NCBI GenBank assembly: GCA_009838465.1
Contig: VXRN01000070.1
Location: 82,990 to 138,932 of the forward strand
Length of the DNA stretch: 55,943 nt
Source of the DNA: Dehalococcoidia bacterium
GTDB taxonomy: Bacteria; Chloroflexota; Dehalococcoidia; Lucifugimonadales; UBA1123
Direction of reading: 5' to 3'
In this document: positions 7,489 to 15,828 of the stretch, one piece after another
Layout: every line of letters starts with the position of its first letter
Numbering within the stretch: the first letter of the stretch is position 1
Notes under the pieces: generated by a model
What the model saw: the letters and a program-made list of their open reading frames with translations, nothing else
The model's database searches: none
What the model was told of the DNA's origin: nothing
Program-made: the position numbers and the translations under genes

Positions 7489-7689
7489 CTAAGTCCCGCT
7501 TTGTTTGTCGAGCATGGACTCCACCCGCTTCGCTTCAGAGTCGCTCACAATTCGGAAGATGGTGTATTGGGGAGCGTCTTTCGCCCGGCCCCGTACCGCC
7601 TTACGACCATTTTTCAGGGTTACTAATCTGGGTTCCTGAATCTCGCACATCCTGCGCAGCGGTAAGCAGTATGCAGTTAGTCCCTCCAT
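7489..7689 (-). CDS. small DUF5679-like protein, divergent
   Basis: This 66-residue protein has an ideal start, GGAGG six bases before ATG 7689. The segment AYCLPLRRMCEIQEP then VTLKNGRKAVRG and a terminal FRIV follows the DUF5679 pattern (AYCxxCR...VTLKNGRPA...C..C...FRI). DUF5679 proteins are tiny putative zinc ribbons of unknown role. The second and later Cys positions are shifted or missing here (Cys8 and Cys15 only), so zinc binding may be lost. Its end is only 8 bp from a MITE. Confidence 0.6.
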   Translation of the reverse strand: MEGLTAYCLPLRRMCEIQEPRLVTLKNGRKAVRGRAKDAPQYTIFRIVSDSEAKRVESMLDKQSGT

Positions 7690-7830
7690 GGGACACCTCC
7701 GTCGCTCTGCTGGCCTTTCCCCTGGCCTAGCCTTTAACCTCTAACAAGCGGTGAGGATCATTTTACAGGGCATGATACTCCTGTCCCACGCAGGGCTGAG
7801 CGCCACTCGTTTGAACCACCGCATAATGCC

Positions 7831-8022
7831 TCAACCCTCAGTCTCAGGCACTTGCAAGGCGTCGTACTGCTGTTTACTAACAAATCTAACCAGTTTGGTG
7901 CCGTTTTCTTCCCCGGTAACGGCATAGGTATGTTTGCCGCTCTTCTGCACAATGGTGCGTTTCCTGAGATCGTTCTCTGGTATATCCACTTTTTGCCTGG
8001 TCTTCACGTTATAGAATTCCAT
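7831..8022 (-). CDS. 63-residue conserved-looking hypothetical protein
   Basis: The frame starts at ATG 8022 with GAGGTGAAAC directly upstream, a good ribosome site. The sequence is soluble and charged (MEFYNVKTRQKVDIPENDLR, then TKLVRFVSKQQYDALQVPE). I believe similar short proteins occur in other Chloroflexota but cannot verify it here. No Cys, membrane segment or catalytic motif is present. It is co-directional with the DUF5679-like gene 141 bp downstream. Confidence 0.6.
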   Translation of the reverse strand: MEFYNVKTRQKVDIPENDLRKRTIVQKSGKHTYAVTGEENGTKLVRFVSKQQYDALQVPETEG

Positions 8023-8127
8023 GTTTCACCTCGTGCATCTATATTCAAGCTCTGATTCGCTAATGGATTCCTAGGTTCTGTTGACTTTTGAAATTTGAAC
8101 ATTCCAAGCAAGGTAAATTGCAGCTAA

Positions 8128-8441
8128 CTAGTACTGTGTCCAGTTGGTTCTGGCATATGCAGGGCTGCCCCCAACCCCTGGATTGCCGAGCGGCGAGCCT
8201 CTTCGAGGGTTCCCGCTTTCGGAGACCTTTGCGTAACCCGGACATGGTGGTCCAACTGGACACCGAGGGTAAGCGATTCGTATCTGGCCGTACCCCATCC
8301 CCTCCCCTGGATTGCCGAGCGGCGAGCCTCTTCGAGGGTTCCCGTTTTCACGGGAATGACGGTGGTTGTGCAAAGGTCTCCTTTCGCGGGAATGACGAGA
8401 TCGGCGGTGATTGTTACAAATTCATCTGGACATGGTACTAG
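8128..8441. mobile_element. 314-bp composite MITE-like element, copy C
   Basis: The ends CTAGTACTGTGTCCAGTTG (8128-8146) and CATCTGGACATGGTACTAG (8423-8441) are 19-bp inverted repeats with three mismatches. The interior holds two copies of the dispersed core (from 8177 and 8307) separated by a short unique spacer, so it seems composite. It occupies most of the gene-free stretch 8023-8602. Confidence 0.75.
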
Positions 8442-8602
8442 TCTTATAATGCAGTGATACTTTATCTCAAAAAAAGCTCACATTGTGGGAGAGTATCGTT
8501 TTTCTCGGGGGGCTGTCAAGTTGGTGCAGCCGGACCTTCCATCGAAAAGTTCGCAATTCAGTCTCGGCGGGCCCTTCATCTCCCGGCCTGTCCAAACCGT
8601 GT

Positions 8603-10087
8603 TCACAATTCATCAGCCGCTATGGTCGCCGTTCTTGTGGCGGAGTCCATGGTCGAGAGACCGTCTGATGGAAGGCGAATAGTCACGACGGTTCCCTGTC
8701 CGGGTCCGTCGCTCGCCACGCCAATCGTACCCACGTGCGCTTCGACGATGGCCCGGGTGATGGCCAGTCCCAGGCCTGTGCCGCCTGCCCTGCGGCTGCG
8801 GGACTGGTCGGTGCGATAGAAGCGGTCGAAGACGTGGGGAAGGTCCGCGGCGTGGATGCCGATCCCGTCATCAATGACCGAGATAGCCAGCGCCTGAACC
8901 TGCCTCGTACCCGATGCGGGGTCGCTTTCCAGCGCCGCCCTGAGCGTTATATGCCCGCCGGCCTCGGAGGCATGAACGGCGTTGCCCAGCACGTTCCCCA
9001 GCGCCTGGCTCATGCGAGCCCGGTCGAAGCTCATGTCTGGGAGGTCGGCGGCTGCTTCCAACAACAGTTCAACCCCTTGGGCCTGAGCCTGCGGCTGCCA
9101 GCGTTCCGCTTCCGCGCTGAGCAGTTCGTAAACCGAGCTTGTTTCAAGCGTGAGCCTCAACTCACCGTAGTCCGTCTCAGCAAGCCAGTCCAGGTCGGTC
9201 ACCAGTCCGCGCAGCCTGTCCACTTCCTGGATGATGTGGTCGGAGGCGCTCTCGGCAGTCTGGAATCCGTCCCGTAACCCTCTGGCCTCTAGCTGTATGA
9301 CAGTCAGCGGCGTATTCAGTTCATGTGAGACGTCGTTTATCAGACGCCTGCGGAGCTCGCGTTGGGTTTCCAGTGCGGAGGTCATCCGGTTGAAAGCAGC
9401 ACTCATCTGCCCCAACTCGTCCGAGGATGTGACCGGCAGACTGGTGGTATCCCCCTGGGAGATCGCCTGGGTCGCCTCTGTCAGAGCGGTCACGGGCGCA
9501 GTGATCCGCTTGGACAGCCAGACGGCCAGCAGTACTGCGACACCGATTGTCAGTATTCCGCCAATCAGGATGATGTACAGGAGAGCGCTGAGAAACCTGT
9601 TCGATTCGGTCGCCAGTAGCTCCTGATTTACGTCCACATAGACGTAGCCCACCGGCAGATTCGTGGTTAAGTCCAGCACCGTCCCGCGATGGCCGCCCAT
9701 ATCGGGCGCGGCGGCTCCGGGTGGCAGATCGGACAGGTTATCCTCTACCACACGTCCATCGGCGCCGACGATGACGACTCGTATCCGGTCCTGGTGGAAG
9801 GTATCCGAAGACTCTTCAACGCCCTCCGCGTGACGCTCCCTCTCCTGGACTCCGCCGGAGATGTATCCGGCCTCTGACAGCGCCCTGTCCACCGTCTGCC
9901 AGCCGCCGGAGTCGGTATATTCCCTGCTCAGATTCCGTGCTAACCGGGTCGCCTCGTCATCGCCTATCTGGTCCACGAACACGCCCAGCCGGGACTGTGT
10001 CGCGTAGTAGCCCACGCCAACGCTGACCAGTGCTGTGACGACGACGACCAGGACGGTCAGGCCCATGATTTGCCAGCGAAGCGACAT
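8603..10087 (-). CDS. sensor histidine kinase, BaeS-like
   Basis: This inner-membrane sensor kinase has a first transmembrane segment at about residues 8-28, an extracytoplasmic region (29-165) and a second segment around 167-190. HAMP (KRITAPVTALTEAT), the H-box (VSHELNTPL, phosphorylated His) and the ATP-binding boxes N (NVLGNAVHAS), G1 (DDGIGI), F (FDRFYRTD) and G2 (GGTGLGLAI) follow. It starts at ATG 10087, sharing a TGATG junction with the regulator stop; GTG 10090 is an alternative. The signal is unknown. The upstream lipoprotein, same strand and 78 bp from the regulator frame, is an attractive partner. Confidence 0.92.
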   Translation of the reverse strand: MSLRWQIMGLTVLVVVVTALVSVGVGYYATQSRLGVFVDQIGDDEATRLARNLSREYTDSGGWQTVDRALSEAGYISGGVQERERHAEGVEESSDTFHQDRIRVVIVGADGRVVEDNLSDLPPGAAAPDMGGHRGTVLDLTTNLPVGYVYVDVNQELLATESNRFLSALLYIILIGGILTIGVAVLLAVWLSKRITAPVTALTEATQAISQGDTTSLPVTSSDELGQMSAAFNRMTSALETQRELRRRLINDVSHELNTPLTVIQLEARGLRDGFQTAESASDHIIQEVDRLRGLVTDLDWLAETDYGELRLTLETSSVYELLSAEAERWQPQAQAQGVELLLEAAADLPDMSFDRARMSQALGNVLGNAVHASEAGGHITLRAALESDPASGTRQVQALAISVIDDGIGIHAADLPHVFDRFYRTDQSRSRRAGGTGLGLAITRAIVEAHVGTIGVASDGPGQGTVVTIRLPSDGLSTMDSATRTATIAADEL

Positions 10088-10764
10088 CACTCGTCCTCCG
10101 GCACGAACCTGTAGCCTACGCCGTACACGGTCTGAATGGGCTGCCTGCCATCCACGCTGATCTGCCTTCTGAGACGGGCGATCTGGCTGTCTATGGCCCG
10201 GTCGAACCCGTCGAATTCGTGGTTGAAGGTCAGCGAGATCAGTTGATCGCGGGTAAGCGCCTGGTTGGGATGGCGCATGAACGTTGACAGCAGAGCGACC
10301 TGCGCCTGGCTCAGCGTTACGGGTTCACCGTTGACCGACACGCTGCGGGTGGTCTCGTTCAGCGTGATGTTGCCGCGTGTCAGGACCTGCTGAACTTTGC
10401 CCTTGACGCGACGCAGCACCGCTTCGGCACGCGCGATGACTTCGTCGGGATCGAAGGGCTTGACGATGTAGTCGTCGGCCCCGCTGTCCAGTCCGAGGAT
10501 TCGCTCGGCGTGAGCTTCCCTGGCCGTCAGCATGATTATCGGAACATCCGACTCCCGGCGCAGGATCTTGCACAATTCCACGCCGTCCAGGCGTGGAAGC
10601 ATCAGGTCGAGGATTATCAGGTCCGGGGCCAGGTTTCGGGCCAGAGCCAGGCCGGATTGACCGTCGTGAGTAACCTCTGCGTAGAATCCGGCTCGCTCAA
10701 AGTACACCTTGACCCAGTTTGCAATCCTCGTATCGTCTTCTACTATCAATACCGTGCCGCTCAT
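10087..10764 (-). CDS. OmpR/PhoB-family response regulator
   Basis: The receiver domain (residues about 3-118) shows the acidic pair in VEDD, the phospho-acceptor Asp in LIILDLMLP, Thr in MLTARE and Lys in VKPF. A winged-helix DNA-binding domain (about 130-225) ends with QTVYGVGYRF. I chose ATG 10764 (MSGTVLIVEDD), with AGGGGG 6 bases upstream. The longer frame from 10821 would start inside the hairpin at 10787-10820. It is co-transcribed with the kinase through a TGATG overlap. Confidence 0.93.
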   Translation of the reverse strand: MSGTVLIVEDDTRIANWVKVYFERAGFYAEVTHDGQSGLALARNLAPDLIILDLMLPRLDGVELCKILRRESDVPIIMLTAREAHAERILGLDSGADDYIVKPFDPDEVIARAEAVLRRVKGKVQQVLTRGNITLNETTRSVSVNGEPVTLSQAQVALLSTFMRHPNQALTRDQLISLTFNHEFDGFDRAIDSQIARLRRQISVDGRQPIQTVYGVGYRFVPEDE

Positions 10765-10786
10765 CTCCATCCCCCTGAAACCATCC

Positions 10787-10820
10787 TGGACGCGGCTCCC
10801 CTGATCGGGAGCCGCGTCCA
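10787..10820 (-). promoter_or_regulatory. 14-bp stem hairpin in the leader of the response regulator
   Basis: TGGACGCGGCTCCC (10787-10800) and GGGAGCCGCGTCCA (10807-10820) are perfect arms around a 6-nt loop, 23 bp before the regulator start and 80 bp after the lipoprotein stop. There is no U-tract. It may trim or stabilise the lipoprotein mRNA, or attenuate read-through into the regulator and kinase genes. Confidence 0.7.
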
Positions 10821-10899
10821 TTTGTCAGACATGACAGTGGTTAGATTATCTTACTTCGTGCGAAGTTTCGACATCTCCCCTCGTTCGATTCCATCTGCT

Positions 10900-12366
10900 C
10901 TATCCGCCGCCTTTCCGCTCACCGCCGGAGCCATGTTCGCCACCGCGTTCACTGCCCGAAGAGCCGGAGCCATGCTCGCCGCCCGACTCGCCTCCGCCGA
11001 CCTCGGCGTGCGCCACCCATCCGGTGAACGATTCCGGCGTTGAGGGCAGGTTGATCAGCAGCACCTGGCTGGGCGCCATATCCACCGGAGTGGTCGGCCC
11101 AAGCTCGGTGCCGTTGGACAGGTGCACTTCGATCCTGACATTGCTCAGCGCGCTGTTGGTGGTGTTCTGCACAATGCCCCTGAAGGCGTTGCTTGGATCG
11201 TCATAGGCAAGTATGAGCCGCGCGCCGCCGCTAATCTTGTCGAAGGTATCATTCGGGGCCAGCATAGCACCGCTTCCCTCTTCACTGCCGCCGCTGCCTT
11301 CAGCGCCAGACTCACTGCTGCCTTCGCCGCCGGGACCGTGCCCTTCACCGCCCGCTCCCTCGCCGGCGCCGCCCTCAGCGCCCGTATGGGCCACAGGTCC
11401 GGGACCACCGCAGTCGAACACTTCCATGTGGACCACGTACCCGTCGTAGGCTACTCCAGCCAACTCAGGCTCAGCGGACACCGACAGAACCGAGGTCCCC
11501 TGCTGTCCGGGGTTCAGGTCTCCCATCTTGCCAGGGCCAAGCTCGCCAACCGTCTGCGTCCCTGACTTCAGGTGAGGTTCGGCCTGCACGTAGCACAGCG
11601 TGTTGCCGGAGATGTTCTGCACTGTCGTGTGGACGGACTGGGTTGTCGCGTCGTAGCGAGCGGAGACCGCAAGTCCACCCAGCGTTCCGTTCCAGGTCTG
11701 GTCGAGAGGCGTGATCGGGCTGGACATGGCCGCTTCCCTGGCAGCCTCACTGCCGGACTCTAGACCTTCGGGACCATCCGGGCCGCTCTCGCCGCCCGCC
11801 TGCTCGCCGCCGGACTCGCCACCCTCGCCGCTGCCGACCTCGGCGTGGGGCGTCCATCCGGTGAAGGCTTCGGGCGTCGAGGGCAGGTTAATGTTTATGA
11901 CCTCGCCCGGAGCCATGTCCACCGGAGTGGTCGGGCCGAGTTCGGCGCCGTTGGACAGGTGTATTTCTATCCTGACGTTGGTGAGCGTGTTGTTGGTGGT
12001 GTTCTCCACTGTGCCTGTGAAGGCGTTGGCTGCGGGGTCGTAGTTCATAATGAGCCGTGCGCCGCCGCGGGTCACGTCGAAGGTCTCGTTGGGAGCCAGC
12101 ATACCGGCTCCACTCCCCTCTTCGCTGCCGCCGCTGCCTTCAGCGCCTTCGATGCCGGACTCACGACCGCTCTCACCGCCGCTGCCGCTGTGCTCGCCTC
12201 TGGACTCTCCACTGATTTCGCGGCTTATCGAGACTCCTTCGGAACTGCCTTCTCTGGCTTCCGATCCATTGTCAACCGTGCATCCGATCAGTATCCCGGC
12301 GCTGAGTATGGCGCCCGCGACCGGCGCGATCAGGTACTTCTTGGTCATCCACTTCTTGTAAGTCAT
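10900..12366 (-). CDS. lipoprotein with duplicated FxLYD-like domains and Gly/Ser/Glu linkers
   Basis: I chose ATG 12366, with AGAGGTGAAACC upstream, giving 488 residues; the open frame extends to 12468. The signal ends with the lipobox ILIGC at residue ~28. Long Gly/Ser/Glu/His linkers separate three beta-rich modules. The first and third are near duplicates (LAPNETFDVTRGGARLIMNY versus LAPNDTFDKISGGARLILAY), each with ENTTNNTLTNVRIEIHLSNG-like segments of extracellular FxLYD/DUF-type domains. The middle module differs and contains the only other Cys residues. As the first gene of a probable operon with the two-component pair, it could be its target or envelope sensor; that is inference. Confidence 0.8.
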   Translation of the reverse strand: MTYKKWMTKKYLIAPVAGAILSAGILIGCTVDNGSEAREGSSEGVSISREISGESRGEHSGSGGESGRESGIEGAEGSGGSEEGSGAGMLAPNETFDVTRGGARLIMNYDPAANAFTGTVENTTNNTLTNVRIEIHLSNGAELGPTTPVDMAPGEVININLPSTPEAFTGWTPHAEVGSGEGGESGGEQAGGESGPDGPEGLESGSEAAREAAMSSPITPLDQTWNGTLGGLAVSARYDATTQSVHTTVQNISGNTLCYVQAEPHLKSGTQTVGELGPGKMGDLNPGQQGTSVLSVSAEPELAGVAYDGYVVHMEVFDCGGPGPVAHTGAEGGAGEGAGGEGHGPGGEGSSESGAEGSGGSEEGSGAMLAPNDTFDKISGGARLILAYDDPSNAFRGIVQNTTNSALSNVRIEVHLSNGTELGPTTPVDMAPSQVLLINLPSTPESFTGWVAHAEVGGGESGGEHGSGSSGSERGGEHGSGGERKGGG

Positions 12367-12631
12367 CGGTTTCACCTCTTTCTCTCGTGAGCTATTCATG
12401 GCTGCTACCATGTTGGTAACCAGGTTAGGGGTGAAATGTCGCAGAAATATGTCACCGGGCATTTGCAAGCGACTGTTGTCACGCTTCGGCTAGTGTTGCC
12501 AGTGGGTAACTGCCCAGGCCGAGTTAAACGGCTTGCCCCTTAGCCGTAACCTCTGAGAGAATGACCTTTAGAAGCCGCCTGCGGCATGGATTTGAGACGA
12601 ATGAACACTAACGACTAAGAACTCAAGACTA

Positions 12632-13633
12632 ATGACTGAAAATCAACATTCCGACATCTACACCGAGTCCGTTGTATTCGATGCCCTGAACGTGAGTAAC
12701 TGGGACAGCCAGGGTGTATATGACAGCCTGAGCGCAGGACGAGTCACCGGCATCAACGCGACCATCGCGATCTGGGAGAACTACCGCGAGACGATGGACA
12801 ACCTCGCGGCCTGGGTTCACAGGTTCGACGCACAGTCCGAGACACTGGCGCAGGCGGGATCGGTATCCGACATCCTTCAGGCGAAAGAAGAAGGAAAGAC
12901 GGCGGTCGTGCTCGGATGGCAGAACGCCTCTCCGATAGAGAACGACCTGAACCGCCTCGCGCTGTTTCACAAGCTGGGCGTTCGGATCATCCAGATCACC
13001 TACAACGAGCGCAATCTGGTTGGAAACGGGTGCTACGAGCGAAACGACGAAGGACTCAGCAACTTCGGGCAGGACGTGGTACGCGAGATGAACCGGCTGG
13101 GGATGCTCATAGACCTCTCCCACGTTGGGGACCGGACCACCCTGGAGGCAGCCGAACTGTCCGAACTGCCTGTGGCCTGTACCCACGCCAACGCGCGCGG
13201 GTATTTCGAACATCCGCGAAACAAGACCGACGACGCTCTCAGGTTGATAACCGAGCGTGGCGGCGTTATCGGAGCCAACGCGTTCCCGCCATTTCTGAGA
13301 AACGGGTTCGAGTCAACTCTCAATGACTACGTGGACGCGATAGACGACCTGGTCGAGAGGGTGGGCATTGATCACGTTGGCATCGGCACGGACTACACTC
13401 AGAACCAGCCCAAGGCTTTCTTCGACTGGATATTCTCACAGCAGGGAACCAAGCTCAGGGATGTCTCCGACGTGTATCCCGAGAACCTTCTGCACCCGGA
13501 GGGGATGGAGACACCGGATAGCCTCTCGAACGTGGCGGCCGAACTATCAGGACGCGGATACACCGCTCAGGATGTGTCTAAGGTGCTGGGCGGCAACTGG
13601 CTCAGGCTGTTCAGGCAGGTCTGGGGCGGCTGA
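12632..13633 (+). CDS. M19 (renal dipeptidase-like) metallopeptidase
   Basis: Membrane dipeptidase family enzymes hydrolyse dipeptides in a TIM barrel with a two-zinc site. Visible family blocks are IQITYNERNLVGNGCYERND, GMLIDLSHVG (zinc His), ACTHANAR, ITERGGVIG, HVGIGTDY and VLGGNWLRLF. The usual N-terminal HxD (DGHND) is replaced by FDALNVSNW, seen in a sub-branch of the family, so the metal site may be altered. The length of 333 is normal. There is no signal peptide, so it is probably cytoplasmic. The start ATG 12632 has no strong ribosome site. It stands alone between the two-component operon and a MITE. Confidence 0.85.
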   Translation: MTENQHSDIYTESVVFDALNVSNWDSQGVYDSLSAGRVTGINATIAIWENYRETMDNLAAWVHRFDAQSETLAQAGSVSDILQAKEEGKTAVVLGWQNASPIENDLNRLALFHKLGVRIIQITYNERNLVGNGCYERNDEGLSNFGQDVVREMNRLGMLIDLSHVGDRTTLEAAELSELPVACTHANARGYFEHPRNKTDDALRLITERGGVIGANAFPPFLRNGFESTLNDYVDAIDDLVERVGIDHVGIGTDYTQNQPKAFFDWIFSQQGTKLRDVSDVYPENLLHPEGMETPDSLSNVAAELSGRGYTAQDVSKVLGGNWLRLFRQVWGG

Positions 13634-13672
13634 ATCTATATTCCGCGCAGCTTTTTGCCATACCCACTATCC

Positions 13673-13821
13673 CTAGTGCCATAACCAGATAGATTTGTCA
13701 TATGAGGATCCGCCCCACACCCCTGGATTGCCGAGCGGCGAGCCTCTTCGAGGGTTCCCGCCTTCGCGGGAATGACGAGTAGCGGCTGGGGCAGGTCATC
13801 TTCATGTGGAAATCGTACTGG
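13673..13821. mobile_element. MITE-like element, copy D
   Basis: It starts CTAGTGCCATAACCAGAT and ends CATGTGGAAATCGTACTGG, degenerate inverted repeats of the CTAGTRCCA family. It encloses one dispersed core (13722-13780) with the TTCCCGCCTTCGCGGGAA hairpin. It lies between the M19 gene and the methyltransferase fusion. Confidence 0.65.
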
Positions 13822-13899
13822 CCGTGACTTGAACCGCGTCGTGATTGGGTGAGGGGCCACTACCAATCCAAAGGCCTCCAAAAGGCCGGGAGACAATCA

Positions 13900-15027
13900 A
13901 TGAAATCCGATTCCTATACCGTTGAATTCTGGAACGATACCTGGGCTTCAATGAGTCACAGCTTCACGCATAGTGACAAGGTCCTGATGGACTGCACCGG
14001 GAATCTGGAGCCGGGTCGGGCGCTCGACCTCGGATGCGGAATAGGAGAAAACGCCATATGGCTGGCCGAACACGGCTGGCGGGTGACTGGGGTTGACTTC
14101 TCTGACGTCGCCATTGAAAAGGCGAGAAAACGGGCAGCAGATAAGCGGGTCGAAGTGGAGTTCGTAGTCTCGGACGCGAGCGTGTACAGGCCAAGTGGTC
14201 GGTACGATCTTATAACATCTTTCTATATACACTTATGGCCAGAACAGCGGGCGCAGATGTTAGCCAACGCAGTTGAGGCACTGGCTCCCGGAGGCCGAAT
14301 TCTCTTCGTAAGCCACGATAGGTCGGTGACGCCCTCATGGTGGAGCAGGGAAAACCTCGAGTCGTTGACGACCCCGGAAGAGATTGTCGCCGAACTTCCC
14401 GGGCTTAGGATAGACCGCGCCGAGGTTGTGGAAGAGATCGGCTCTCATGCGGAACACGGGTCTGAGCACGGGGATCCGGGAGATCACGACGGCCATGAGT
14501 CAGACCAACACTCCCACGGTGCGACTACCGTGGTGGTCGGGGTAAGAGACGAGACTGAAAGCCATATCTCCGACCGACCTAGAATGCCCGCTGGATATGG
14601 TGTCGGCGACCCGCAGTACGGCTTCGAGCCTATCGAATGGTCGTGGGTCGTGGAGCGAGTGAGCAGTGCGCGAAACTACTGGGTCGCCACCACCCGCGCG
14701 GATGGCAACCCTCACCTAAGCCCTGTGTGGGGAGTCTGGCAAAACGACGCTTTTCACTTCTTTACCGACCCCGATTCGCTCAAGGCACGCAACATACGCC
14801 GCAATCCCCGCGCAGTCGTCCACCTGGAGAGTGGAGACGAGGTGGTCATCATGGAGGGGACGCTTGAATCGGTGGCCGCCACCCTGGACATCGTATCCGG
14901 CTACGAGAGCAAGTACGGCATCTCACTCGGGGATGAGCCTGAGGGCCTGTATCGTCTGAATCTTGTTAAAGTCCTAGCGTGGCTGGAGTCCGACTTCCCG
15001 AAGACGGCCACGAGGTGGCGATTCTGA
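13900..15027 (+). CDS. SAM methyltransferase fused to PPOX/F420-type flavin domain via His-rich linker
   Basis: The N-terminal ~195 residues are a class I SAM methyltransferase: motif I ALDLGCGIGENAIWLA, VTGVDFS, and YDLITSFYIHLWPEQ, close to TehB/thiopurine types. A His/Asp/Glu/Gly linker follows (HAEHGSEHGDPGDHDGHESD). The C-terminal ~140 residues are a pyridoxamine-phosphate-oxidase-like split barrel (NYWVATTRADGNPHLSPVWG, KARNIRRNPRAVVHLESGDE), as in F420- or FMN-binding reductases. Start ATG 13900 follows GGGAG by 7 bases; the frame opens at 13849. The linker might bind metal, as in tellurite or metal handling, but that is speculation. A pentapeptide gene follows 7 bp later. Confidence 0.85.
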   Translation: MKSDSYTVEFWNDTWASMSHSFTHSDKVLMDCTGNLEPGRALDLGCGIGENAIWLAEHGWRVTGVDFSDVAIEKARKRAADKRVEVEFVVSDASVYRPSGRYDLITSFYIHLWPEQRAQMLANAVEALAPGGRILFVSHDRSVTPSWWSRENLESLTTPEEIVAELPGLRIDRAEVVEEIGSHAEHGSEHGDPGDHDGHESDQHSHGATTVVVGVRDETESHISDRPRMPAGYGVGDPQYGFEPIEWSWVVERVSSARNYWVATTRADGNPHLSPVWGVWQNDAFHFFTDPDSLKARNIRRNPRAVVHLESGDEVVIMEGTLESVAATLDIVSGYESKYGISLGDEPEGLYRLNLVKVLAWLESDFPKTATRWRF

Positions 15028-15034
15028 ACACACA

Positions 15035-15787
15035 GTGACAATCTACGAGAACCTGACCATCACGGACGGCGACCAGCTATACGACATGCTGGGCGACGAG
15101 GCCGTGTTCCGCAATTGCGACTTCGACGGCGCCGACTTCGAGGGCCTCGAGGCCGATGCGCTCGTCATCGAGGACTGCACGCTCCGGCGCGCCAACCTCT
15201 CTAACCTGCTCTGCCACGAACTGCATATGAAGGACTCGATACTTGAAGACTCTGCTCTGAACAGTATGGAGGCGCACGAGGCGGAGATAACAGGGTGCAG
15301 TTTCACCTCCGCGAGAATGCTGAAGGCGAGCCTGAACCTGTCGCGGCTTACGGACTGCGATTTCTCCGGGGCGGACTTGGACGGCGCTAACCTGTTCGGC
15401 GCGAACCTCACAGGCTCCCGCTTCAGGGGCGTTGACCTTTCCACGGTCCGGCTCGAAGGCGCGAGCATCGAGCGCGCCGACTTCAGCCTGGCTTCGCTCA
15501 GAGGGCACAGCTTCAGGGGACAAAAGCTGGTCGGAGTCAATTTCACGGAGGCCGACCTGGAAGGCTGCGACTTCAGCGACGTCGTGTTCGAGGGCTGTCA
15601 TCTGTCGGGGGCGTACCTATCCGAGCGCACTAGGTTCGACAGAGCGGACCTGCGTGGCTCTTTCGTTTCCGGCGCTCACCTTGTAAAGGCGAGCCTGGTG
15701 GGCGCGATCATGCTGCCGTCTCAGGTCAACACGATGGTCTTCGACGGCTTCGGTATCGTCGTGTTTATGGATGATAGGGACGATTAG
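15035..15787 (+). CDS. pentapeptide repeat protein
   Basis: The 250-residue product starts at GTG 15035, 7 bp after the fusion gene stop, so it is probably co-transcribed. Most of the chain consists of A(D/N)LxX repeats (ADFEGLEAD, ANLSNL, CDFSGADLDGANLFGANLTG, ADFSLASL, ADLEGCDFSD, ADLRGSF), which build a right-handed quadrilateral beta-helix. Some members mimic DNA and protect gyrase; most have unknown roles. The N-terminal ~20 residues and the hydrophobic C-terminus (FDGFGIVVFMDDRDD) cap the helix. Confidence 0.9.
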   Translation: MTIYENLTITDGDQLYDMLGDEAVFRNCDFDGADFEGLEADALVIEDCTLRRANLSNLLCHELHMKDSILEDSALNSMEAHEAEITGCSFTSARMLKASLNLSRLTDCDFSGADLDGANLFGANLTGSRFRGVDLSTVRLEGASIERADFSLASLRGHSFRGQKLVGVNFTEADLEGCDFSDVVFEGCHLSGAYLSERTRFDRADLRGSFVSGAHLVKASLVGAIMLPSQVNTMVFDGFGIVVFMDDRDD

Positions 15788-15828
15788 GCATATAATTGGT
15801 TCAGACAACTGATTATCGGAGGAATGAA

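Noticed and set aside
8124..8373. Minus-strand frames with repeated GNPRRGSPLGNP
   Set aside because: They are translations of the dispersed repeat core inside the composite element, seen also at 21628-21900.
3600..8450. Dispersed hairpin repeats considered as a CRISPR array
   Set aside because: Spacing is irregular, copies occur in both orientations and no cas gene is present; they are MITE/REP-like elements.
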